Position numbers and translations under genes: made by a program
Assembly (NCBI RefSeq): GCF_009363535.1
Contig: NZ_CP045369.1
Coordinates: 4,041,001-4,105,000 of the forward strand
DNA length: 64,000 nucleotides
Source: Microbulbifer sp. THAF38
Lineage (GTDB): Bacteria > Pseudomonadota > Gammaproteobacteria > Pseudomonadales > Cellvibrionaceae
Reading direction: 5' to 3'
Notes under the pieces: generated by a model
Database searches by the model: none
Told to the model about the DNA's origin: nothing
The model's input: only the letters and a program-made list of their open reading frames with translations
In this document: positions 7,793 to 15,334 of the stretch, piece by piece
Layout of the letters: each line of letters begins with the position of its first letter
How positions within the stretch are numbered: the stretch's first letter is position 1

Positions 7793-8249
7793 ATTCAATC
7801 TCTTCGTCTATCAAATTCTTGCGCAGCCGCCCGAGCAGCGCCTGCAGTTGTCCTATTTCCGCCGCAGTAAAGCCATCCAGGGCGTGATTGCGGGTCTCCT
7901 CTGCCAGATCCCCCAGTAGCGCCATCGCCGGCTGGGCCAAATCGGTCGGATAAATCCTGAAACAGCGCCGATCCTGCGGATCGGGCCGCCGCTCCACCAG
8001 CCCTTCGCCCTGCAGCTTATCGAGCAGGCGCGCCAGACTGATCGGCGCCATCTCCAGGCGCCCCGCCAGTGCAGTTTGCTTCAGCCCCTGCTCTCGCGTC
8101 AGATGCCAGAGCACCTGCCAGCGGGCATCGCTGAGGCCGTGATCCCGTGCGCGGCGGTCAAAGTTACGCCGCAGCAGGCGTGCCGCACTGTGCAGCGCAA
8201 AGCTCATCTCGGTTGCGCTGTCTTTTCCTGACTCGCCCATCCCTGACAT
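7785..8249 (-). CDS. MarR-family transcriptional regulator
   Basis: 154 residues. The winged helix covers about residues 45-105, with LTREQGLKQTALAGRLEMAP as HTH, LARLLDKLQGEGLVERRPDPQDRR as recognition helix and wing, the hallmark of MarR proteins. GGGAGA lies just before the ATG at 8249. It would repress its own operon, including the membrane fusion protein it overlaps, and be released by small phenolic or lipophilic compounds. A 14-base palindrome at 8279-8292 is the likely operator. Confidence 0.9.
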   Translation of the reverse strand: MSGMGESGKDSATEMSFALHSAARLLRRNFDRRARDHGLSDARWQVLWHLTREQGLKQTALAGRLEMAPISLARLLDKLQGEGLVERRPDPQDRRCFRIYPTDLAQPAMALLGDLAEETRNHALDGFTAAEIGQLQALLGRLRKNLIDEEIECD

Positions 8250-8278
8250 AGTCTCTCCCTTTTTTGAGGGCGCTCATT

Positions 8279-8292
8279 ATAAGCCTGCTTAT
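8279..8292 (-). promoter_or_regulatory. Palindrome, candidate MarR operator
   Basis: ATAAGC-CT-GCTTAT is a perfect inverted repeat 30-43 bases upstream of the marR start, in the A+T-rich space between marR and parC. A looser related repeat (GCTTATCAATAAAAAGC) lies near 8310-8326. Size and position suit a MarR dimer. Confidence 0.5.
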
Positions 8293-8333
8293 TATTTCAT
8301 CAATGCGCGGCTTATCAATAAAAAGCTGGCAAT

Positions 8334-8359
8334 AAAAAAGCGGTCGCAATGACCGCTTT
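8334..8359 (-). terminator. Rho-independent terminator of parC
   Basis: Nine-base arms AAAGCGGTC/GACCGCTTT with loop of five; read on the minus strand the stem is followed by a run of T. It lies 24 bases after the parC stop. Confidence 0.88.
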
Positions 8360-8383
8360 GGCTCTACCGCATCACTGATGGGC

Positions 8384-10633
8384 TTATTTTTCCAGCACCT
8401 CGATGCTATCGACCTTCTGGAAGCCCCGCGGCAGCTTGTTGCCCCGTCGGCCGCGCTCACCTCGGTAGTGCTCCATCTCCGAGATCTTGATCTTGGTATG
8501 GCGCTTGCCGGCGTGCACGACCAACTGGTTTTTACCCTCTAACACGGCGATTCCCACCACCACTTCCTCGCGGCTGGCAGCCCGCGCGGCAGTGATATTG
8601 ATAATCTTATTGCCCTTGCCTTTCGACAATTCCGGCAACTCTGTGACAGGGAATACCAGCATGCGCCCCTCTGAGGTCACTGCTGCCAGCAGCGCTTCTT
8701 CTGGACTGTCTAGCAACTGTGGCGGCAGTACCTGCGCGCCCTTGGGCAGGGTCAACATGGCCTTACCCGACTTGTTGCGCGACTGCAGATCGGCGAGCCT
8801 GGCGATAAAGCCATAACCCGCATCGGAGGCTAACAAAACCCGCTGGTCGTCGGACCCCATCAACAGCCCCTTAAAAGTCGCTCCAGAAGGGGGGTTGATG
8901 CGGCCACTCAGTGGCTCACCCTGGCCCCGCGCCGATGGCAGGGTATGGGAGGCGATGGAATAACTGCGCCCGGTGCTATCGAGCAACAGCGCGGGTTGGT
9001 TACTCTTGCCCCGTGCGGCAAAGCCAAGGTTGTCTCCAGCCTTATAGCTCAGCGCCGCCGCATCAATCTCATGGCCCTTGGCCGCACGAATCCAGCCTTT
9101 CTCGGAAACCACCACGGTGATGGGGTCGGAAGACAGCAGCTCAGATTCGCTAAACGCCCTGGCTTCTTCGCGGGCCACAATGGGGGAACGGCGCTCGTCG
9201 CCGAACTCCTTGGCCGCAGCCAGCAATTCTTTCTTGATCAGGGTCTTGAGGCGGCGTTCACTATCCAGGGTCTTGGTCAGGGTATCGCGCTCTTTCTCCA
9301 GCTCCGCCTGCTCGCCGCGGATTTTCATTTCTTCCAATCGCGCCAACTGACGCAGCTTGGTATCGAGGATGTAATCCGCCTGGATATCCGTCAGCTCGAA
9401 GCGATCCATCAGCTCCTGCTTGGGCTCGTCGCTGGTACGGATAATCTCGATCACTTCATCGAGATTAAGGAAGGCTATCAACTGCCCGGCAAGCAAGTGC
9501 AGGCGCTTCTCTACTTTATCAAGGCGGAACTGCAAGCGGCGGCGCGTGGTAGTGGCACGGAAGGTTAACCACTCACGCAGGATCTTATCGAGGGACTTCA
9601 CCTGCGGGCGGCCATCGATACCAATCATATTCATATTGACGCGGTAGTTGCGCTCCAAATCGGTGGTAGCGAACAGGTGATTCATCACCGATTCCATCTC
9701 CACCCGGTTGGACTTGGGCACAATTACGAGGCGGGTGGGATTTTCGTGATCCGACTCATCGCGCAGGTCGCTCACCATCGGCAGCTTCTTCGCCTGCATC
9801 TGCTGCGCGATCTGCTCCAGCACCTTGGCACCACTCACCTGGTGGGGCAGCGCGGTAATCACAATATCGCCGTCTTCCTTACTCCACAGGGCGCGCATCT
9901 TGATAGAGCCGCGACCGCTGGTGTAAATCTTACGAATATCTTCGCGCGGGGTAATAATCTCCGCCTCGGTGGGCATATCCGGACCGAGAATATGCTCGCA
10001 CAGCTCTTCCACCGTGGCCTTGGGGTTTTCCAGCAGTGCCACCGTCGCATTGACCACTTCGCGCAAATTGTGCGGCGGAATATCGGTGGCCATACCCACG
10101 GCAATACCAGTGGTACCGTTTAACAGGATATTCGGCACCCGCGCCGGCAACACACAGGGCTCATCCATGGTGCCATCGAAATTCGGCTGCCAATCCACCG
10201 TGCCCTGGCCCAGTTCCGACAGCAGCACTTCCGAATATTTACCCATGCGCGACTCGGTGTAACGCATAGCCGCGAAAGACTTGGGATCATCCGGCGAGCC
10301 CCAGTTGCCCTGGCCATCAATCAGCGGGTAACGGTAGCTGAACGGCTGTGCCATCAATACCATCGCCTCATACACGGCGCTATCGCCGTGGGGATGGTAC
10401 TTACCGATTACATCGCCGACCGTGCGCGCGGACTTCTTATACTTGGCGGTATTCTTCAGGCCCAGCTCGCTCATGGCGTAGACAATACGCCGCTGTACAG
10501 GCTTCAGGCCGTCACCAATATTCGGCAGGGCGCGATCCAGGATCACATACATGGAGTAATCCAAGTACGCCTTCTCGGTGTACTCCTTTAACGGCAGGCG
10601 CTCTGTGGCCTCATAGACAGAGGTGTCGGTCAT
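8384..10633 (-). CDS. parC: DNA topoisomerase IV subunit A
   Basis: 749 residues, normal length for ParC. It is the DNA-cleaving subunit that decatenates daughter chromosomes with ParE as ATPase partner. The winged-helix active site shows [10 protein letters not shown] with the catalytic tyrosine at residue 125. The quinolone-determining region reads [12 protein letters not shown], with the wild-type Ser (85) and acidic Glu (89), so no classic resistance change is present. The C-terminal part forms the variable beta-pinwheel and is shorter and less regular than in GyrA, with no GyrA box seen. parE is not in the window. A terminator follows directly at 8334-8359. Confidence 0.97.
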   Translation of the reverse strand: MTDTSVYEATERLPLKEYTEKAYLDYSMYVILDRALPNIGDGLKPVQRRIVYAMSELGLKNTAKYKKSARTVGDVIGKYHPHGDSAVYEAMVLMAQPFSYRYPLIDGQGNWGSPDDPKSFAAMRYTESRMGKYSEVLLSELGQGTVDWQPNFDGTMDEPCVLPARVPNILLNGTTGIAVGMATDIPPHNLREVVNATVALLENPKATVEELCEHILGPDMPTEAEIITPREDIRKIYTSGRGSIKMRALWSKEDGDIVITALPHQVSGAKVLEQIAQQMQAKKLPMVSDLRDESDHENPTRLVIVPKSNRVEMESVMNHLFATTDLERNYRVNMNMIGIDGRPQVKSLDKILREWLTFRATTTRRRLQFRLDKVEKRLHLLAGQLIAFLNLDEVIEIIRTSDEPKQELMDRFELTDIQADYILDTKLRQLARLEEMKIRGEQAELEKERDTLTKTLDSERRLKTLIKKELLAAAKEFGDERRSPIVAREEARAFSESELLSSDPITVVVSEKGWIRAAKGHEIDAAALSYKAGDNLGFAARGKSNQPALLLDSTGRSYSIASHTLPSARGQGEPLSGRINPPSGATFKGLLMGSDDQRVLLASDAGYGFIARLADLQSRNKSGKAMLTLPKGAQVLPPQLLDSPEEALLAAVTSEGRMLVFPVTELPELSKGKGNKIINITAARAASREEVVVGIAVLEGKNQLVVHAGKRHTKIKISEMEHYRGERGRRGNKLPRGFQKVDSIEVLEK

Positions 10634-11005
10634 ACAGCACTCGTTATTCGATTCGGAAGGAGCGGATTATGGCGGACTGGGGCGGGAGGTTCAAAGGGAA
10701 GCGGCAGGTTCAAAAAGATGGACTGCATCAATGAAGGAGAACTATGACTATGGTTATCAACTGAATGCCTCCGAGAGCTTCAAACACATCCTTCTATAGT
10801 TAGGATGTAGTTAAGCCATCATGAGTCGCAGACTAAGTTATGTTGCGGGATAGTTGAGAACAAAAAAGAAACCCTCACAGGTTCTTAATTTTCATTACCT
10901 AACTAATCGAACCAACCTATCACAGTCATAGTACTTAATTCATACGATAGAGATATCAGTACTTTAGAATACCAGCCAAAACAAAACTATTAACTGCAAG
11001 GTTGT
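10634..11005. other. Intergenic region between parC and the fetA-like gene
   Basis: 372 bases holding the divergent promoters. A 22-codon reading frame near 10731 has nothing to support it. The right part (10840-10990) is A+T-rich, as expected for a promoter. No RNA gene or repeat recognised. Confidence 0.4.
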
Positions 11006-11629
11006 TTGCAAGTAACCCATAAAATGCCGCAGCTAAAACTAAAAAAACTAAATATCGGCCCACTAAAAAAAGTACGGTTGGAAGTACAACCAGGAGAAAT
11101 CATTTGCCTTTCAGGTTCTTCTGGCTCAGGTAAGAGCCGACTGCTCAGGGCTATTGCCGATATTGAACCCCATAGTGGTGATATCTCTCTTGACGACATA
11201 GATCAGAAGGAAATGCCCGGGCACCAGTGGCGCCGCCAGGTTATGTTGGTGCCAGCACAGAGTGCCTGGTGGTACGAGACAGTGGGCGAACACTTTAATC
11301 AAACGATGGAGAAAGCATTAAAGGCACTGGGGTTTCCCGAGGAGGCAACAGAATGGCAGGTAAGCCGGCTCTCCTCCGGAGAGAAACAACGCTTGGCGCT
11401 TATTCGCGCGCTCTCCTACGCTCCACAAGCACTTTTACTGGATGAACCCACAGCCAATCTGGATGCAGATACTACGAGTAAAGTAGAAGCATGGCTTGTG
11501 GCAGAAATCAGCAAACATCAATATCCGGTTATCTGGGTGGCCCATAGTAAAGAGCAGATCCAGCGCGTAGCCAGCAGGCATTTTGAAATTGAAGGGAGCA
11601 GACTAATAAAGAGGGAGGTATCACTATGA
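11006..11629 (+). CDS. fetA: FetA-like ABC transporter ATPase
   Basis: 207 residues from TTG at 11006 (AAGG a few bases upstream); ATG at 11024 gives 201 and fits the family equally well. Walker A is SGSSGSGKSR, the Q-loop follows as LVPAQSAWW, the signature is RLSSGEKQRLALIRAL, Walker B is ALLLDEPTANLD, and the switch is VIWVAHS. The paired permease identifies it as the FetA (YbbL) ATPase of the iron or metal efflux pump described in Escherichia coli, which protects against metal-driven oxidative stress. It overlaps the permease gene by four bases (ATGA), so the pair is translated together. Confidence 0.88.
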   Translation: MQVTHKMPQLKLKKLNIGPLKKVRLEVQPGEIICLSGSSGSGKSRLLRAIADIEPHSGDISLDDIDQKEMPGHQWRRQVMLVPAQSAWWYETVGEHFNQTMEKALKALGFPEEATEWQVSRLSSGEKQRLALIRALSYAPQALLLDEPTANLDADTTSKVEAWLVAEISKHQYPVIWVAHSKEQIQRVASRHFEIEGSRLIKREVSL

Positions 11630-12417
11630 GCGTGATTGATCTTTCCTGGTGGCAGTTATCACTGGCTGCGGCGTTGGTAGTCGCTCTGGCAATTTGCACC
11701 CATATCGCGCGTTTACAGCTCGGTAAACCACTGCTTATTGCCGCGCTGCGCACGGCGATTCAGCTGACGCTTGTCGGTTTGATACTGGAAGCGCTATTCG
11801 CCGTAGGCACCCTGTTATGGGTGAGTCTGTTGGGATTCGCAATGTTACTGTTTGCCGGACAACAAGTCGTCTCGCGACAAAAATATCGCCTGCGAGGTGG
11901 CTGGAGTTTTGCCATCGGCACCCTCTCCATGCTGGTATCCGCGTTTAGCGTCACAATACTAAGCTTGTTGGTACTGATTGGCCCCCAGCCCTGGTACCAA
12001 CCGCAATACTCCATTCCACTATTAGGCATGCTGCTGGGAAATACCATGACCGGTGTCGCCCTGGGCCTGGACCGACTAACAGAAAGTATGAGGCGTTCGC
12101 AGGATATTATTGAAAATCGTTTAATGCTTGGCGAAACCTGGCGACAAGCCAGTATTGAATTTCGCAGGGATGCGATGCGCGCGGGGTTGATGCCAACGAT
12201 CAATTCGATGGCAGCAGCCGGTATTGTATTTCTGCCAGGTATGATGACCGGGCAGATACTAGCTGGTACATCCCCTACCATCGCAGTGAAATATCAGATT
12301 TTGATTATGTTTACGATTGCTGCTGGTACAGGGTTTGGTACTTTTGTCGCAGTTGCTTTATGTGCGAGACGAATGTTTGATGAGCGCGAGAGGTTATGTG
12401 TGGATAGACTTATTTAG
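11626..12417 (+). CDS. fetB: FetB-like ABC transporter permease (UPF0014)
   Basis: 263 residues with about seven hydrophobic segments. The motifs KPLLIAALRTAIQLTLVGL, LLGMLLGNTMTGVALGLDRL and FLPGMMTGQILAGTSP are typical of the FetB/YbbM family. It forms the membrane part of the FetAB exporter; substrate (iron or a related metal) is known for the E. coli homologue and inferred here. Start ATG overlaps the fetA stop as ATGA. A hairpin follows at 12462-12496. Confidence 0.9.
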   Translation: MSVIDLSWWQLSLAAALVVALAICTHIARLQLGKPLLIAALRTAIQLTLVGLILEALFAVGTLLWVSLLGFAMLLFAGQQVVSRQKYRLRGGWSFAIGTLSMLVSAFSVTILSLLVLIGPQPWYQPQYSIPLLGMLLGNTMTGVALGLDRLTESMRRSQDIIENRLMLGETWRQASIEFRRDAMRAGLMPTINSMAAAGIVFLPGMMTGQILAGTSPTIAVKYQILIMFTIAAGTGFGTFVAVALCARRMFDERERLCVDRLI

Positions 12418-12746
12418 ATACGATAATTAGATAAATTTAAAAGCTAAAAGTTATTATTGCGAACAGAGGTTGGGTAGCAACCACAACCCCTGTTTCTTAC
12501 TCATGCATTACTTGAGTATTAGTTAAAAAAGTTCAGAGTCAATCTCTAAAGAACCGGACCGACACCATGGCAGTCAGAGTCATTTCTAGTCGAAAAGCTG
12601 TGCTCAAAAATTAGCTCCACATCTTTGAAAGGACGACATTTCTGGACACCCATCAAACATAAAGTATAAACCGCCAATACCATTGACAAAAGAGCGCGAA
12701 CCTACAAAATACTGGATATTCATCCATATTAATACGCGTGTAATCA
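12418..12746. other. Intergenic region before the RAYT gene
   Basis: 329 bases. Apart from the hairpin at 12462-12496 nothing certain is seen. A reverse reading frame (12604-12828) runs into the RAYT gene and has no supporting feature. The region begins the A+T-rich accessory part of the window. Confidence 0.3.
12462..12496 (+). terminator. Hairpin after fetB, possible terminator
   Basis: AACAGAGGTTG and CAACCCCTGTT pair with one mismatch around an 11-base loop that itself has GGT/ACC pairing; TTTCTT follows. It lies 45 bases after the fetB stop. The short T-run makes it moderate. Confidence 0.5.
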
Positions 12747-13586
12747 ATGACTCTACCGCGAAGCACCCAGATATCTCTTGACGCAACGCCTTATTACCAC
12801 TGCGTATCCCGCTGTGTACGGCGAGCATTCCTTTGCGGTTGGGATACTGTATCCGGGAAAGATTACCAGCATCGGCGCGAATGGATTGAAAATCGTATGC
12901 ATAATTTGGCTGAGGTTTTTGCCCTGGATCTTGCCGCCTATGCAGTAATGAGCAATCACTACCATATGGTACTCTACATTGACAAAAAATCTGTTGATAA
13001 GTGGTCTCTTTTCGAGGTTATTGATCGCTGGCAAAAAATATTCAAGGCCTCTAGTTTGGCCCAGCGCTATCCAAACGGCGATATTCTTGATCGCTGCGAG
13101 CTAAAGGCACTAAAAGAGGTCGCTTTGAAATGGCGAGAGCGCTTAACGGATATCAGCTGGTTTATGCGCTGTTTAAATGGGCCTATCGCTCGCCAAGCTA
13201 ACGCTGAAGACCAGTGCACAGGTCGCTTCTGGGAAGGCCGTTTTAAATCCCAGGCTTTATTGGATGAAAGGGCCCCTGCCGCCTGTATAGCCTATGTAGA
13301 CCTAAACCCCATCCGCGCCAATATGGCAAAAACTCCAGAAGATTCTGATAATATCTCCATTCAAAAACATATTCGTGCAGCAATCTTGGGCGAGCAGCCC
13401 AAAAAACTACTTCCACTTGTAGGCAGTGAGCGGTTGAATATGCCTAAAGAACTTCCTTTTCGGCTGGATCATTATTTAGAGCTAGTCGATTGGAGCGGGC
13501 GACATCTAGACCTTAGAAAGCGCGGGGCCATTACTGAAAATACACCTCCCGTACTCAAGCGACTGGGTATTCCACCAAGACCTTGA
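12747..13586 (+). CDS. REP-associated tyrosine transposase (RAYT, IS200-like Y1 domain)
   Basis: 279 residues. The HUH metal-binding motif appears in MSNHYHMVLYI (about residues 68-78), and the segment LNPIRANM after CIAYVD (about residues 183-195) is the hallmark of the TnpA_REP/RAYT class; the early motif HCVSRCVRRAFLCG is also typical. RAYTs are single-copy domesticated relatives of IS200 transposases that act on short palindromic REP sequences rather than on their own ends. No terminal IS200-like hairpins are obvious at the gene. Hairpins with core ACAGGGATGT at four other places in the window could be its substrates. No clear ribosome site precedes the ATG, so the true start is uncertain. 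Confidence 0.85.
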   Translation: MTLPRSTQISLDATPYYHCVSRCVRRAFLCGWDTVSGKDYQHRREWIENRMHNLAEVFALDLAAYAVMSNHYHMVLYIDKKSVDKWSLFEVIDRWQKIFKASSLAQRYPNGDILDRCELKALKEVALKWRERLTDISWFMRCLNGPIARQANAEDQCTGRFWEGRFKSQALLDERAPAACIAYVDLNPIRANMAKTPEDSDNISIQKHIRAAILGEQPKKLLPLVGSERLNMPKELPFRLDHYLELVDWSGRHLDLRKRGAITENTPPVLKRLGIPPRP

Positions 13587-13879
13587 CTTTATCTCAACCG
13601 AAATTTTGAAAGCCGCTTTAAAGGCTTGGTAGGGTCTGCTGGGGCCGTACGAAACGCTTTCAGGCGACTCAATAACGCTGGGTACATGGCATAAGCGACT
13701 GTCAGCGCTACCTTTCTGTGACACCCTGCTAATTCCCTGCTACGCTCTCGATACTGTTTTCCACGCTCACCCTTAACCGCAATTTTTCTAAGGCCAGAAT
13801 AGATCTTCAGCGCTTCACCACAACTTAACTAGCAAACAGAAAGAAAAAGACACTGAAACTGACGCCAGCAACACTGCTA

Positions 13880-13892
13880 GTGGCCCATGCGG
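13880..13892. repeat. IS630 left inverted repeat
   Basis: GTGGCCCATGCGG, preceded by target TA. The transposase stop codon overlaps its inner edge at 13893. Confidence 0.85.
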
Positions 13893-14966
13893 TTAATTCT
13901 GTAACGATTGTTTTGCGCGTTCTACTGAGGCCAGGATTTGACTGGCGGGCTTTGTCCATTTAAATGGCTTTGCAGTTTCAGCATTGTGTGCTTTGATGAA
14001 GTGTTCTAGTTCTGATTTTAGCTCCGAAACGCTCGTGAAAACTCCTCTATAAAGGGCTCTACGCTCTAGTTGAGCAAACCAACCCTCTACTGCATTCAAC
14101 CATGATGAGCTGGTTGGCGTAAAATGAAGGTGAATGCGCTGACGTGATTCCACCCACTCTCGAACTTCTTTCGTTTTGTGTGCGCTGAGGTTATCCAAAA
14201 TTATGTGGAGATCTTTATTTGAATCCGTACGTCGATCCACCAACTTCAAAAATGACAGAAACTCCTTGCTAGTAGTTCTATTCGCGACCTTTCCAATTAC
14301 TTTTCCAGTCAGTGTATTGAAGGCGGCAAACTAACTCGCAGTGCCATGCCTCTTGTAATCATGAGTCCGACTGCCTATTCGACTCGGATTTAGAGGGAGG
14401 CCTGGTTGAGTTCTATCTAAGGCTTGAATTTGTGTTTTCTCATCGACGCTTAGAACAACAGCGTTCTCTGGTGGGTTCATATATAGACCAACAATGTCGA
14501 TAACCTTTTCTGAAAATTTAGGGTCATTGCTGATCTTGAATGTTTTTAGACGGTGGGGGCGTAAGTCAGCTGCTTTCCATATCTGCCGAACCTGCCATGG
14601 CGTCACTTCTGCGTATTTAGCCATGAGCTCAATACTCCAGTGTGACGCTTCTTCGGGTATACGCTTTATTGTTAAAAACAATACTCGATCTACAACGTCT
14701 CTTTTGATAACAGTTGGCCGGCCACTACGAGCACGCTCCCGCAGCCCTTCAATACCTTCCTGTTCGAAACGGCTTCGCCACCGATGAACAGTCTTCGGTG
14801 ATGTTCGCTGTGCGGTAGCTACATCTGTAGGAGTCATGCCTTCGTTGAGTTGAAGAATAATCTTCGCTCGCATAACTTGCCCATGCGGAAGGATTGTTGA
14901 TCGGCACCACTCGTTCAGAATGAACGCTTCACTGTCAGAAATCTGAAAAGATTTAGGTGTACGCAT
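13893..14966 (-). pseudogene. IS630-family transposase, interrupted by an amber stop
   Basis: Reading leftwards from ATG at 14966, 211 residues contain the N-terminal HTH (MTPTDVATAQRTSPKTVHRW) and the first catalytic Asp (VVLSVDEKTQI). A TAG at 14331-14333 follows HGTAS; the same frame then continues without interruption as FAAFNTLTGKVIGKV and on through the second Asp (LHIILDNLSAHKT) and the Glu (SSWLNAVEGWFAQLERR) to the stop at 13893. So a single base change (probably TTG to TAG) and no frameshift broke a DDE transposase of about 357 residues. Without suppression the first fragment lacks two of the three catalytic residues. Confidence 0.93.
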
Positions 14967-15011
14967 AATAGATACATTATACGGATAGCCTGCTATTAAT
15001 TACATTACTTT

Positions 15012-15024
15012 CCGCATGGACCAC
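15012..15024. repeat. IS630 right inverted repeat
   Basis: CCGCATGGACCAC, followed by target TA at 15025-15026. One mismatch to the left copy. Confidence 0.85.
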
Positions 15025-15026
15025 TA

Positions 15027-15334
15027 GCGCCTTTCTCTATTCTATGGGTGTCCAAGATTCCTCCATTGTCCCCTAAAACTTAAAAAAAACTAAAGGGTCA
15101 ACAAGGGAGCACCCTCAGAGAAACATCAAAGGAAAATAGAAGAAAAATATAAACATGCACAATCATGAAGATATCAAAGCCCCAGAATATTACCCACCTA
15201 GAACTCTGAATCTTCGCTTACGTATGACTGTAAATCTACCTCATGAATTTAATTGATTCATCCAAAACCACAAGAGATCAAACAAATCATTACACAGCTC
15301 CTTGAGGATAAAAAAATCAGACAAACATCACCAT
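15027..15334. other. Gap between the IS630 copy and the toxin gene
   Basis: 308 A+T-rich bases with no credible gene. A 33-codon frame (15155-15256, plus strand) is the only noticeable one and may be a remnant; it has no good ribosome site. This is where an immunity gene for the RHS toxin would be expected, and none is seen. Confidence 0.4.

Larger units (their letters stand above)
13878..15026 (-). mobile_element. IS630-family insertion sequence, degraded copy
   Basis: The element is bounded by inverted repeats GTGGCCCATGCGG (13880-13892) and CCGCATGGACCAC (15012-15024), 12 of 13 bases matching, and by TA on both outer sides (13878-13879 and 15025-15026), the duplicated TA target expected of IS630/Tc1-mariner elements. 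The length of 1145 bases between the TA copies is normal for IS630. The transposase carries one nonsense codon. It lies about 300 bases after the end of the large RHS-toxin gene and may have removed or separated a gene that stood there. Confidence 0.9.

Noticed and set aside
12604..12828. Reverse 74-codon frame overlapping the RAYT start
   Set aside because: It crosses into the RAYT coding region; no ribosome site or family pattern supports it. A small remnant cannot be excluded.
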